A stretch of 64,000 bases of DNA from the NCBI RefSeq assembly GCF_001949145.1, contig NW_019091543.1, forward strand, positions 457,788-521,787. The letters run 5' to 3'. Source of the DNA: Acanthaster planci (Eukaryota > Echinodermata > Asteroidea > Valvatida > Acanthasteridae). Below are positions 44,323 through 56,238 of the stretch, piece after piece. Position numbers and translations under genes: made by a program. Numbering within the stretch: position 1 is the first letter of the stretch; the number at the start of each line of letters is the position of its first letter. The notes under the pieces were generated by a model. That model saw only the letters and a list, made by a program, of their open reading frames with translations. It did not search any database and had not been told where the DNA came from.

Positions 44323-45262
44323 TGCATAGGTATCCTTCATGTTCCTGCTGAAGTAAAAGCATTGGGATTCAACATAACTGCAGTTACATACATGTAGATG
44401 TCAGAGGCTTGGGTACCCATGATAAAGGAAGCTACTGCATAACCAACCAAGGATATGGTGTAAAGGCCTACTGTTGCATTGATATATACAAGTAGGCATA
44501 TTGCCAGTTCTGATTAATACAGACATGAAGCCAAGTTTGTGTGTGGGGGAGTTTGTTTTTGCATTCAATGGGGACCCTGAACAATAGCGGACAATAAGGT
44601 CCTCAATTCACACAGGGTCCTTGATTGACAACCGTGTGCAAAATATATGGGTGCTCTTCTAAAAAAGTTGAAGTTCAAACAAGTGAGGAACAATAGGGGG
44701 TCCCCAGTTGTAGGAAAATACATACGTGTATGGGGGGGGCATCCATGTACCGCCATCATGAATGGTTCCCTCATCAACACCCATGTGACCGGTCCCCCAC
44801 TTTACGATTCAGGTCCCCACATACTCCCCATTTAATGAGAGTCCAAAAATATATGCTCACATGAGCGATGTTTGTGTCCAAGTTGTGACATCAGTTTTTT
44901 AAGCATCAACACATAAACTGGTGCACCTGTGATGTTTTCCCTTTTTGCGATGATACAGATGTTCATCTGCAGAGACACGAAGGCAGTCTTCATACATGTT
45001 AGATGTCCCCGGTATCATTGAGGGAAATGCAGTTAAACCAGGACTGATCCACAGAATGGTGAGAACAGCTACATCAAAGTACTTGTAACAAGAATATCTA
45101 CAAAAATGCAATTTACAGGAAGTGAGATTTACTTGTATGTGTACGTTTAACTGCTACAACTTATTGAAAGACAACTGCAGAAATTTTTCAACTAGTTTTG
45201 GAAGAATAGTGCAAAATTTCCATCACTCACAAGATCCCGATATTTTCAGTTGATCCCCGTTA
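44323..45262 (+). repeat. Large tandem repeat, unit 2
   Basis: Landmarks in the same order as unit 1: TAGGTATCCTTCATGTTCC, GATAAAGGAAGCTACTG, GGGACCCTGAACAATAG, CATCATGAATGGTTCCCTCA (exact), AGTACTTGTAACAAGA and CACTCACAAGATCCCGATAT. It lacks the last ~150 bp of units 1 and 3. Confidence 0.85.
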
Positions 45263-45269
45263 TTTGCTT

Positions 45270-46105
45270 TGTGTGTAAATGTATCGTTCATGCTCCTGCT
45301 CAAGTGAAATCTGTTCTCCATGATGTCAGTTTCAAGGATGGGAATGTAATGTACCTGCAGTTACATGTACATGCACCGCTACCCAATATGAAGGAAGATG
45401 TTGGGCAACCAATTGCAAAGAAAATAACAAGGTAATTAGTAGTGAGAAGGCCTGCTGTTGGTATTGACATGCACGAGAGATGGCCAGTTCTGATTAAGGC
45501 AGTCATGAGCAAAGAGGAGAGGGGGACCATGCACAATGCAAATCGCTTAATTAATGATCAACGTCCATATGTTCGGTCCCCCTATACCATTCCTAATCTG
45601 ATGTAGCTAAGTGATACCAAAAGTGCTGAAACTTCCAACACCTTTTTCCAGGCATCAACACATGAACTGATGCATAATGAATATATTTTCCATTTTTAGA
45701 TGAGACAGAAGAATGTTCAGCAGCAAATACATGGAGGAAGTCTTTGGTGTCCCAGGTGTCATCAGTGGAAATGTAATTCGTACCAAGATTGTTCTACAGA
45801 AGGACGTCATCAAAATACCAAGATGATCTGAAAAACTGCATATAATAGGACATGAGAAGTATATGTATATCGTCCCAACACCTTTTTCTAAGATTACCGC
45901 AAAAAGTATGAATACAATTTTCCGAATTATGCAATGTCTTAGCATTCACAAGAGCCTTATATTTTGTGTTCCCCATGTCTTCTAAAGTATGTTTCGAAAT
46001 CTTCATGCAAAAAAAAACCACTTCACCGATTTTATATAATTACACAATAATAAAATCTCCTAAAGCACATACAAATGCAGTTTTTCCCTTGATGTTTTAT
46101 CAATA
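45270..46105 (+). repeat. Large tandem repeat, unit 3
   Basis: The most diverged and shortest unit: ATGTATCGTTCATGCTCC, CTACCCAATATGAAGGAAGA, TTGACATGCACGAGAGATGGC, AGCATTCACAAGAGCCTTAT and AAATCTCCTAAAGCACATAC with CAGTTTTTCCC, matching the unit 1 tail. The middle block with CATCATGAATGGTTCCC is deleted. Confidence 0.75.
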
Positions 46106-46309
46106 ACAAACGCGCACGAACAAGGAGACCATGGCACGACACTGCCGGAAGTGGAAGGTTGTTAAAGAAATTCTTATTTTACCCATCTCAAGGTGACTTT
46201 TCCTAAGTATTACTTTAGGAAAACAAAGTTAAAATTCCAACATGGGTGTTTCAGGGGGTGGTTTCATTTAGGAATCATTATTCCAAAAATTATTGAACAT
46301 GAGAGGTCA

Positions 46310-46455
46310 GCCCCCATATAAAAGCCCCATAGGCGGAGCGCGCTAGGGTTCCAGAAGCTCGCTGCGTGACTTTTTACTTTCAGGCTCTGTTGGCTCATGT
46401 TCAGTCTTCAGATTTTTGATACTTCAACATTCTCATAAAGCCAAAAGTAAAGGTA
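46310..46455 (+). promoter_or_regulatory. Possible TATA promoter and leader
   Basis: CCATATAAAAGCCCC at about 46315 is a good TATA box, followed 25-35 bases later by GC-rich sequence and about 110 bases on by AAAG|GTAATT, a possible splice donor at 46453. It could be the promoter and first non-coding exon of the transcription factor gene that starts coding at 48371, or the end of a retroelement, since DIRS copy C has a similar TATA-plus-GCCC string in its terminal repeat. Confidence 0.3.
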
Positions 46456-46460
46456 ATTCA

Positions 46461-46626
46461 TCGACTGGTAGTCTTGGTTTCAAGACGTTAGTGCTTAATA
46501 GCGGACACCGTGCATAGTGTGCCCCCTAATGACTCATAGTTAGACTGTGCGCCAGTGTGCGAGGGCGCTCTTCAACACTAATAAAACAACTACCTATCAC
46601 TGACGTCTTGGGCCAAGACTAATCGA
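46461..46626 (+). mobile_element. 166-bp foldback element
   Basis: Arms TCGACTGGTAGTCTTGGTTT..CGTTAGTG (46461-46493) and CACTGACGTCTTGGGCCAAG..TCGA (46598-46626) are inverted over about 30 bp. A smaller inverted motif (TAGTGTGCCCCC / GCGCCAGTG) lies between. Confidence 0.75.
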
Positions 46627-46899
46627 CTTGAAGCGGAACAAAAAGTATAGTCCAACTGTGTGTTATCCCAGAATTTGAACTTTAAAAAAGTCAAACGGCT
46701 ACAGACAGCTTGTAATTTGATACCTTATGGTCTTATCCAAGGGCAGATCCAGAACGTAACGGCACAATTGCTGTTCAAAATAGCATTCCTTGACAGTTTA
46801 CTATAAGTTCCATGTTGAAATTACTTAATGATGGGTAAAACTTTTTTTTAAGCGCATTAATGTAGGGATCTGGGTATTCCCCAGTTAAGTCAGCGAATT

Positions 46900-47370
46900 A
46901 TGTGACCTTTAAACCTTCTGCACGTCTCCAAGGCGTGATTGGGCCCACATACACACTAGAATGTACGTGTATTTTCTTGAAGTCACGCCTGTCGGCCAGA
47001 AGTGGCCCTACAATGTTATAATTTTTGGCGTGACTGAAGACATCTAGGGGGCTTCGGCAGAGCTGTGCTGTGCTAGACAACTGGGTGGGTGGACGTGGTA
47101 AAGGCTCCCCTGGGAATCACATAGATTGTAGCATGCCTGGCCTCCAATTCCCCCTTCAGTGGCGGACGGACCGCCACCCCCGAGCGATCGGCCGGGGACC
47201 GGACCGCTACATTAATAAGTACAGAAACAGATTTATTAGTCACTGAGCAATAAAAGACATGACATAATTTTTAGAATTTGTTTGACCTTTTCTATACTCG
47301 AAGTTAAGCTGTAGCTTGTAAAAAGTATTTTTAAAAAGAAATTTTATTGCCACGCAGAGAGACTTGTTTT
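46900..47370. other. Non-coding stretch with short palindromes
   Basis: GC-rich palindromic pieces occur at about 47159-47210 (GGCGGACGGACCGCC, CGGCCGGGGACCGG) and GGCGTGA inverted motifs at 46931 and 47028. No gene is recognised. Confidence 0.35.

Positions 47371-47375
<5 letters not shown>

Positions 47376-47428
<53 letters not shown>
47376..47428 (+). repeat. CT dinucleotide microsatellite
   Basis: An uninterrupted run of about 26 CT units. Confidence 0.97.
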
Positions 47429-47432
<4 letters not shown>

Positions 47433-48370
47433 GAAAGAAGGTATCGACCTTGTGTGAAGCTTTAAGCAGAATCAGAGGGCATATATTTGACGTGCACTGC
47501 TGTTTGGGCAACCGATCCCATACAAAAGGCGGTTGGTGTCTGTCATCGGGTTAAACCACAAGTCTCAATGAGCCCATCAGGGTCCTCCAGCTCAAGGGTC
47601 GACAATTATTATATCAAACAGCGAGTGCTGAAAGTGGAACATCAGTCTCAATTAGGGTTTCTTCGCTGTCAGGCTTTATCTTGCCGATCAAGATACCCGA
47701 ATCGGACAACTCCCGTAAGGCAAAAACTGCGAAAAATGGGCGATGCAATGCATCCAAACGAGGTCTCGCGTAGAGTCAAATGTTTTAAGCCCCACCCCTT
47801 TTCTATGACGTAGGAGTGTGTGGTAGATGATGACAAATGCCTTCAAGAAAGCGGTCAATCGACTTCAATCACACGAAGTTTAGATGTTTCCGTGGCAGGC
47901 TTAATTATCGAACCAAGTTGTTGAATGGTGTGCGAGATAAATGCTGGTAGCGATGTGTCATTGCACCGTTTCTGGATCTCGGTACCGAGTGATCTGTTTA
48001 GAGGTTTGGGACAATTCGTATTTTCAAAACCTGATTGTAGACTACTCTTGGGAGCACGTGATGACCGCAAACTATGACTTAATTTCTGCATCGATGACAC
48101 GTGCACATGAAACGTATTTACTGAGTGTAATTTTGTTATTCATTAAGTCGATGCAGGCAGAGGTCCAGCTTTTCCTGTTTATTTGACGAACGTGAGCTTG
48201 ACAAGTGTCTTACAGTACACCTTATCAAGTGAACTATGAAAATTGTGATGTTGAAAACGCAAGCCATCTAATGGATACATAGAGAAGGTTTCGGGATTAT
48301 TCACCAGCCTGCAGCACGACGTATTTTCCTTTTTCATCTGGACTGAATTAATTTTTGTTGTTGGGAGACG

Positions 48371-48476
48371 ATGAGTGAATACACGAAGAAATCCTTCTTT
48401 ATCAGAGACATCTTGGCAGATGGTCTACCCCTGGATCAGCGTTCTCACGATAAGGCGCTACTCGTACACAAACCAG
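48371..48476 (+). CDS. First coding exon of an eh1-motif transcription factor (homeobox-type candidate)
   Basis: ATG at 48371 in the context ACGATG opens MSEYTKKSFFIRDILADGLP then LDQRSHDKALLVHKP and ends after one base at donor G|GTATGC (48476/48477). SFFIRDILAD fits the eh1 (engrailed homology 1) Groucho/TLE-binding consensus F-x-I-x-x-I-L and resembles the N-terminal motif of NK3-class and BarH-class homeodomain proteins (family knowledge). A phase 1 end fits the exon at 63876, giving Gly at the joint. The homeodomain would lie beyond the window, so class is unproven. The exon is only 35 codons and was judged by motif, splice site and phase match. The nucleus is the expected location. Confidence 0.6.
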
Positions 48477-51400
48477 GTATGCCATCTTACAGCGTATCAT
48501 GATTTTTCTTGCGGTTTGTGAGATTATGAATTATATTGAGTGGATGATTTTATCTTGTAAAGACCATCTGAATAACTGTTTAAATACCTCTGTAACACAA
48601 AGAGAATGAGACTTTAATTTCGTCTTCATACATCGTCTAACTCAATTCCAAATTTCGATTTGGAAAAGCCGTCGACGTAAACAGGGCAGTCTAATTTTAA
48701 TTTGTTGGGATTCTGAAACTTTCTAATTGCAGGAAATTCGTTTCGTGTGGCCAGTCGGTGTCGTATCGAAACAAAAGTTCATTTTGGTTTATATAAGCGC
48801 TTTTGTCATTTCCAATTCAACAGTATTTATTTGCTAGTATAAGAACCTCTAGGACAAACAATTTATGGATATTTCTACGTTTTCTTATCACTCCTCATAA
48901 AGTAAAAAGGTTGGTTACTTATACGGCAAGATACTTGATCAAGAAAGATACGAGCCACTTGAAGTTAAGGATGGTGCAGTATGTACAATAATAAATTATT
49001 TTGTCTGTCTATACGCGAAAGAAAGGATTGCCTAATTTGTACTCCTTGTTTAATGTTAATTTTTGACACATGGGAGAAGAGTCGTAAAAACAGCTTTTGA
49101 GCTACATGCATTGTTTGGCGTGCACAACGGTTTATCCTCTGTACGAACCCAGGGCGAGGGATTCTCTCATTTTGTCATCAATGACGCAATCTACATTCAG
49201 AATTCGCATCTTGGCATGAACAGAAAAAGGTCCTTTTAAGCTTGTTGTAGTTGTGCTCTGAAGACAAAGGACAATGCGTTCAATTTGGATGCGTTCATAT
49301 TTATTCGAAGATAAAATCAGGGGAGATATGTTTTCCTTAGAGGTGTGCTTTAAAGGACGTGACACGTTTTGCGACTGTTACGATTAAGATAAAAAGAAAC
49401 GATATGCAATATCCAAGAACGAATTTTCATTACAATGCCAATCGCCACACGACACGAATTTAGTCATGTTATCACGTTTAGGCCAAATTCGAATGCTTCA
49501 CATTTAATGCATATTAATTGAAATTTGCTAATGAATTGTTCAAATCGAAATCAGTTGGGATTGAACTCGTCAGTGATTTGGGAAGTAAATTAATGTATCA
49601 TTCTTATAAATTTGCGTTATAAATGTCTAAATAAGTTTTTATTTTGTGCAAAATGTACACAAAACCTGATTAAAAGCTTTTGAGATTCATGCAAAGATGT
49701 GCGCAGCTACACGTGTTTACAAGTGTTGCAAAGAGTTTGCTCCCATTCTTAACATCTCACAGAAGTGTGATCGCAGCGAAACGGTAATGTGACGCAGTCA
49801 CGTCATTTTTTTCCCAAACAGCTTGACTTTTCGCGTAAATGATGAAGCCGTCAGTGTGCTAGTAAAGAAGTAGAAGAATGTAGTTACTGTCGCGATATAG
49901 TAATTAACCCCTGCGAGACACAACCGTCAGAAACATTTGCTAGTTTTTATTGCTTCAAATCACCTTCATCATTCTATTTTAAAAAGAGAAACATGCGTGT
50001 TTTCATGTCATTGACTTTTGAAAATAATCTATTTTATTAGAACATCCCAAATATAAGAAGTCCTTTCAAGTCTGTTTCTGCAGGTGTTTTCTTTTTGTTA
50101 ATTTTATAACTCTTAGAAGACACTCGTCTTTAATTTCCAGATGATTACCCTCATACCCCTCTTAATTTAAGATGAGGTGCTGAGGAAGTTGGGACGTAAT
50201 GAACACTTCTTAAGTTTGGTGAAATCGATCACACGACAAGTTGCGGAGTTGCGAGATATGGCAGGATACCCTTCCTGAGACATCTATTAGTGTTTCGTGA
50301 AATTGGCTCCCAGGTACAATCTTACTGTTCATGTAATCATAAGAGGCTGTTGTCGTAGACCGGCCGGACAGGGTTCCACCCCTTGACCCCTTTACAACCT
50401 AGGGTTTGACGCTGCAGTGAAGATGACTTCATTTGCAACTGTCGGGCACCATCTTTAATTCCAGCTCAACATCCATCCAAACTTTTCACAAGGAGAGCTA
50501 CAAAAACAGTTACCATGTACGCCTCTTTGGTGGATTGACACAAAGATTTTTAATTTCCTAACAAGATTGAACAACTGAGTTGAATTAATGCAATTTGGAA
50601 TAACTGTCATTGGTTTAGAATTCTGGTAAAATATTCAAATAAATCTTACAAAACTAACACTTATTGGCAGATGTTTGCATCGTTGGAAGTTAGTATCCAA
50701 CTTGTATAAAATGAGTTGCATTGGATCACTTTCCTGCGGATAGGGAGAGCGTAAAATGGGATTTTATGGGATTGTTTTTGTTTTGTTTTGTTTTTTTGTT
50801 TTTTTTTTAATTAAGTAAAGCTTCAACAGATATGGAACCAGAAAACTCGTTTTTACTATGTTTATATATATATACTCGGACATCATCAACATGATTACCA
50901 AAGAAGTTGGAAAAGTCACACTCAAGGCCTATATTGTACAGAGGGCAGCAATATTTCAGGGCTGTTACAATAACATGGGCATAATATTTAGGCTTCTTGC
51001 CATACGTTTGTAGGTCCAACATCTTGGAAATCTAAAGGTCTGTATTGTATTTTCCAAGTGATTTAAAGATCAGTGAATTACCAATCATCGACACGTGTTT
51101 TTTAATCATCTCTGCTTGCTCTCGGGTCAACTTGACATTCGAGTTGCTGTGATTACTACGGATTGTATGTTGGTTTTGCACGGGAGCTGAACGTTCACGA
51201 GAAAAATAGGGCTAGATTTCGTGATATCTTGACAGAATTTGAAACCATCTTTTTGGACTTTAACATATCTTAACAAGTTATCTTGAAATGAATTTCCAGA
51301 TATACATGTACCAGGCCTATCTATAATCAATTCACCAATAACTTCATAACATTTAGAGGTGTACCTTCACATGGATATTGAAAGTATTGAATTCCCTTTC

Positions 51401-53060
51401 GCCCGTGAGAGTTCCATTCCAAGTGTATTATTTTCTGTTCAGCTATACCGGATCGCGTTTATAAATCAAGTGTTTTGCATTATGTCCCCGAGTCATTTTA
51501 TCAGTGTTTATGTAACACGCCAAGAGTACCTTGTGTAGAGTATCATATTCAACATCATTCATTAAAAAAATATTTATTTTTTAGGAAATGGCATTTTGTG
51601 ATAACATGGAAATTTTCCTTAAATTTTACCTGCACGTACCCCCCCCCAAAATTGTAAGAATGTGTTTACAATGTTCCACTTGAGTTAAAGGAACAAAACA
51701 TACAAAGCCCAAATCTTACCTGACAAAACCAAACCAACTCTACAAGCAAAATACTCCTTACGACAAAATAGATCTACCGTGAAGTGACTGACCTTGACCT
51801 TACTTCAAGTAATATGTAAATGATAAATTTTTAATCAAATGTTTTGTAATTTCCTGCTTACTTTTTCGGGTTATTCGTGATTATTTTTTGAATGGCATCC
51901 ATGACAATTTTATTTTTCCTGCAGTCTGATGTGGGTGGGTGCATAATTTTTTTTTGTTCCTACAGCCTCAGATTATGATTGAAATGAGTAAATCTTTGTT
52001 GTCAGACCCGATGCGTTTTGTCGAATTTTACTGATAAAATGGTTCTATAAGTAGCCTCTTCCAGGGAACTATGCATTTTTATGACAGCAATATTAGGTAA
52101 CAAATTTGCCCATGGAGTGGGCAATGACATGGTGAGTCAAAAAGTTTATTTTGATTGTTATTTGTAAACTTGTGTTTCCCGAGGAAAAATATAAAAATGG
52201 TACCCAAACTTTTGATATTGGGTTTTTCCATTAATTTCAAATGGAATAGTGTGAAGACTGTTGACTTGCCTGCCCGGAGTCCCTCCTTGCCTCGCAGAGG
52301 CTTGTTTGATAACTTGTACCATTGGATGTATTAACACTGATAACCCAGGATCACTAATGAAAATAAAGAGCCAAGGTTTAGATGATCAAGTTTAAAAATC
52401 ACAATATACAGGAAATATGCTTTTATGTACTGTTAAACAGTATACTTATTTATAATACATTCATTTGTCAGCATTTCAAAAAGCCCCGTTTTCGCACAGA
52501 ATCACGATTCAGCTGCTTGCTTGCTTGGTCGCTGTTGTTGTTGTCCCGAATAGTGGACTGATTTCCATTATTTTATAAGGCAACAACAAATTTCCTCTTG
52601 GAAAAGAAGTTGTTTTGCATATTTACCGCTCACTGTGGTAGAACATGTCAACTTGTTTGTACAAAATAAACTGATTTGGTTTTTCTTTGTCTTTGATTAC
52701 AATGCAATCACCGCAACAGTACTGCTTTTATTTACTGCACTTTGAGCTCAAAAACTGTTCAAGAAAAGATTTGCTGGCCTCAAAAAGGAAGGCCATTAAC
52801 CTGCTGAGTGTTGTGTCAGGAAAACCATTATGGTAATACGTTTTCACCAAAAAATTCTGAGGATTCGTCGTTCTTCAGTGGGGTTAAGTTTAACTGAGGT
52901 AAAATTATTATTGTCAGGCATCTCAATGAATTATGCTCGACTGGAAAAAAAGTCTTTAAATACGATTACAAACTACATGTAATTTCAACCGTACCAACTT
53001 CTGTAATGAAAGTATTCAATTTTTAACATTCAAATTTAATAATTTTTCCACAAAAGGAGG
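48477..53060. other. Intron sequence of the transcription factor candidate
   Basis: AT-rich, with no coding frame or RNA gene recognised. Minor features are a T-rich tract with GTTTTG repeats at 50776-50812, TATATATATATA at about 50860 and a CCCCCCCC run near 51641. Confidence 0.4.
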
Positions 53061-53067
53061 CAAAACC

Positions 53068-53167
53068 TTAATTATATATAACGGGTTTGCCCTTACCCAA
53101 CGTATATTAATAAGCACTGCGTTGGGGAGATGTTAATTGTATATAACGGGTTTGCCCTTACCCAACG
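53068..53167 (+). repeat. Direct duplication, 65-bp period
   Basis: TATATAACGGGTTTGCCCTT with ACCCAACG occurs at 53068-53102 and again at 53133-53167. The single ambiguous base N (53174) lies just downstream, so the local assembly is less certain. Confidence 0.75.
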
Positions 53168-53215
53168 CTTGCCNGCAGGAGGTCGTGGGTTCGAGTCTCG
53201 CCCGAGTAAGCTTGT
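53160..53215 (+). mobile_element. tRNA-like fragment (SINE head or tRNA pseudogene)
   Basis: GCAGGAGGTCGTGGGTTCGA with GTC at 53175-53197 includes a B box (GGTTCGAGTC at 53188-53197) and a T-arm that can pair. The 5' half of a tRNA with a good A box is not present. It could be a decayed tRNA-derived SINE head or relate to the primer site of the nearby retroelement. Confidence 0.45.
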
Positions 53216-53906
53216 GAGGTTTCTTTCGCAAGCTCTCGGACAAGCACTGAGCATACAATGTTTAATGTTTGTAGACTTTTTTTATTCAGAGCTCATGTTT
53301 GGTACAGATCGTGTCATAAAACAAACCAGGTCCGTGACGGTTGCTTAGTCTGGTGCCGAAGCGCATCGCATAAGTACCCAAGTCCAGCGAGGTTCAAGAT
53401 GTTGGCACAGTCTGGTGCCACGACACACCGCACAGCAACCAAGACAAAGCACACTGAGTACACCCACATTGCTGCTCATCGAACCTGTATGACAATGTCC
53501 GACAGTTGATAAGAGCGGCAGCGGCAGCACAGGCCAGCGCGGGGCCCCACAGTCAGGGGCCCAGACTGCGAAAGTGACGTGGAATTCGCCTGGGTTGGCG
53601 GGCGAGCTGGAGTCATTCCTCGCGGGGAATTTGGAACCGTCATCCAGGAGTGGGGGGCAGAAATTCGAGGGTATCGAGTGCGTGGCGTGGGAGGAATTTG
53701 GGTTAGGTCCCCTGGAGAATGCGGCCACGCCTGCGCAGTCCCCGGGCGACTTCCCCCTCCTAAAGTTGAAGGGGTGAGGAAGGTGCGGTTCCAATTGGAG
53801 CACGACCATTTCGCCCTGGTCGCTGAGGAGGAGGTGGGGCATTCCGGGCGACATCCCCCCAACCCCTCAGTAGTACTCCCATTACTGGCGTCTGTGGGGG
53901 CGCCCT

Positions 53907-55090
53907 GTGGCGGTGGGGGCACACTGGAAGAGGCACTCCAGTTGGAGCGCCCTCAGGGTGGGTCCACGGTTGGGGTCCCGACGGGAGCCGGTTGGAAATT
54001 CATTCATGTCTTGTGGAAGCGTCGGGGAGCCCTGTCGCGGTACTGTCGTGGCCGAAAGAACGTTCCTCTCGGAGCACGGCTGGGCGGCTGCCGCGGGGTT
54101 GGAGCTTCGGCGCGAATTGATTGGAGCTAGCGGGCCCGTGGCAGATTTCGGGGCACCCTTGCGCGCCGGGGACGTGGCTGGCATGGTGTACCCCCTGGAG
54201 CGCTGCGAGGCCGCGGCCACGGTCGTCGGGAGGGGGTTTCGAGATGGGCTAGCTGGAGTTTGTGAGATAAATAGTGAGATGCGGGCGCCCCCACGCGACG
54301 AAACTGCAACGGGGGGCGCGATTAGGGTGAATCCCCAACCGGGGATCCGCACGCGTCTGTGTGAGGCGAATCCCACCCCCCGAATCCGCACACAGACATA
54401 CGATGCAGATCCCCGTGCGGGGGGAGCCGATCAGACGGACCGAAGACCGGTGATACTTCTGGACCGGTATGATAAAAGCTCGTCCTGGGCGAATTACCTC
54501 ACGCACTTCGAGAGTGTGGCCTCCGTCAATAGATGGAGCAAGGCCGAGAAAGTGGGGTACTTGGCCTCCCATCTGCGTGGACTAGCCCAGGAGGCATTCA
54601 CCGACTTGTCGCCGGAGGCCCGGAGGGACTAGGTGAGCGTTCTGGAACACTTTGAACGGCGGTTTGGAGTTGCTTCGCAGGTGCAGCTCCATCGGGCTCA
54701 ACTTTCCATACGGGTGCGCGGTCGGGGAGAGTTCCTGGAGGAGCTGGGGAGGTCCATCCGGCGGTTAGTCCTCCGGAGTTACCCCACCTTGCCCAGGCAG
54801 CTGCGTGAAGATCTGGCGATGGGGGACGAACAACTGCAGTGCCATGTCTTGGTAAGGAAGGCTACGACCCTGGCGGAGGCCATTAGCCTGGCCACTGAGA
54901 TGAAGGCCATTTTGGAGTCCCAGGCCTATCACCGGAAGGGTAGGATCAGGGTCAAGTAGGTCGGGGTGGTCGAGGAACCATCCGCAGGTACGCCAGGCAA
55001 GGTGGGGGCGGCGGGTGGAGACCCACCCTTGCCGAGCGCTCCCTCGCGGGTCCGGTGCCGCGAGTATTGGCATTTCCGCCGGGATTGCCC
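53907..55090 (+). pseudogene. Ty3/gypsy gag
   Basis: After a long N-terminal region without recognisable motifs, the capsid begins at about 54453: LLDRYDKSSSWANYLTHFES, VASVNRWSKAEKVGYLASHL, RGLAQEAFTDLSPEARRD, a stop at 54630, then LEHFERRFGVASQVQLHRAQ, FLEELGRSIRRLVLRSYPTL and ISLATEMKAILESQ. A stop at 54957 separates the nucleocapsid, which reads [12 protein letters not shown] at about 55054; the second Cys and the Gly of a normal CCHC knuckle are missing. Confidence 0.85.
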
Positions 55091-55229
55091 ACGCGGGAAG
55101 AGCGGCGCCGTCCAGGGCTGCCTGAGCCAGTCTCGATGGCGCCGCCAGGGCCGGCCCCTGCGCCGCGGCTGTTGGCAGCAGAGACAGGGCCAGTGGCCCG
55201 ACACAGGGAGACGCCGACGGCAGCGCCGG

Positions 55230-55430
55230 CGAACCGGGCCAACTACGCCATCGGCAAGCTAGCCGGCAAGACAGTGCGGGTGCTCCTAGACACGGGGGCG
55301 ACCGTAAGTCTTGTGTCGGCCAGGGTCTGCTACGCGCTTGCCGGCGTCGACAAACCCAGGTTGCAGCCAGCTGGACCGACTCTGCGGATGGCTGATGGTA
55401 GCCCAATGTTAGCGCAAGGGACAACGCCGC
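55230..55430 (+). pseudogene. Aspartic protease of the Ty3/gypsy element
   Basis: The frame 55055-55723 contains [18 protein letters not shown], with the catalytic D-T-G at about 55287-55295 in the aspartate protease consensus, then [15 protein letters not shown]. The second half of the protease is absent: the reading passes within 25 codons to the start of the reverse transcriptase ([17 protein letters not shown]), so a deletion is likely here. Confidence 0.8.
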
Positions 55431-55940
55431 CCATCCAGCAACCTAATCGGCGACTTCCGATCCACAAGCGGTTGGAGGCCCAGAGGCAGGTGGACCAGAT
55501 GCTGGCAGTTCGGATAACTGAACTGTCACACAGCCCGTGGTCTTCACCGGTGGTCTTGGTGCAGACGAAGGACGGGTCTGTCCGCTTCTGCGTGGACTAC
55601 CGGCGGGTCAATGCAGCCACCCTAAAGGATACCTACCCCATCCCTCGGATCGAGGATAACTTAGACGCACTCGAGGGGGCCAGGTGGTTCAGTACCCTGG
55701 ACTTGGCCAGCGGGTACTGGTAGGTCCGCATGGCAGAGAATGACAAGGGGAAGACGGCTTTCGGGACGCAGAGCGGCCTCTACCAGTTTACTGTGATGCC
55801 CTTCGGGCTCTGTGGCGCTCCGGCGACCTTCGAGCGTCTGATGGAGCGCGTCCTGCGGGGTCTCCAGTGGCAGGTGGCTGTCGTCTACCTGGATGGCGTG
55901 ATAGTTTTGGGGCGGACCTTTGAGGAACTATTGCACCACC
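55430..55940 (+). pseudogene. Ty3/gypsy reverse transcriptase, catalytic DD mutated
   Basis: [69 protein letters not shown] (first catalytic aspartate), a TAG at 55721-55723 where Gln is usual, KTAFGTQSGLYQFTVMPFGL, CGAPATFERLMERVL and VVYLDGVIVLGRTFEE. The active-site YLDD reads YLDG (55886-55897), removing one essential aspartate. The thumb and connection are missing; the sequence moves directly into RNase H at about 55930. Confidence 0.9.
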
Positions 55941-56200
55941 CGGAAGGAGCTCCTGGTGGTCGTGCACTATTTTAAGCACTACCTGTTGGGGAAGAACTTC
56001 CTGTTGAGGACGGACCACGGCTCGCTGCGCTGGCTCTTTGAATTGAAGGACCCAAAGGGGCATACAGCCAGATGGCTACAGAGGCTGGGGTGCTACGAGT
56101 TCGACATAGAACACCGAGCAGGGTGGAAACACATCAATGCCGATGCCGTCTCTCGGATACCCTGTGGCCAGTGCAGGCGTTCCCGAGAGGTTGACAAAGA
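55925..56200 (+). pseudogene. Ty3/gypsy RNase H remnant
   Basis: In the frame starting near 55920: NYCTTRKELLVVVHYFKHYL (glutamate in KELL), LGKNFLLRTDHGSLRWLFEL (aspartate in RTDH), TARWLQRLGCYEFDIEHRAG and HINADAVSRIPCGQC (final aspartate in NADA). The N-terminal part with the first catalytic aspartate is lost in the deletion. No integrase follows. Confidence 0.88.
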
Positions 56201-56238
56201 ATGTTACACGGGGCTGTGCTGGAAAACTGAACCTTTCC

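Larger units (their letters stand above)
53520..56200 (+). mobile_element. Ty3/gypsy LTR retrotransposon, degraded
   Basis: A sharply GC-rich block on the + strand encodes gag, an aspartic protease, reverse transcriptase and RNase H in Ty3/gypsy order, with stops, frameshifts and deletions. No integrase is found; the sequence turns into RecQ-like helicase sequence at about 56230. LTRs were not identified. It lies in the intron of the transcription factor candidate. Confidence 0.88.

Noticed and set aside
47376-47428. CT run as part of a coding exon (Ser/Leu repeat frame 47369-47554)
   Set aside because: It is a plain dinucleotide microsatellite; the open frame is trivial.
53160-53215. Functional tRNA gene
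   Set aside because: Only the 3' part with a B box is present; there is no acceptor stem or full A box, and a base is ambiguous.
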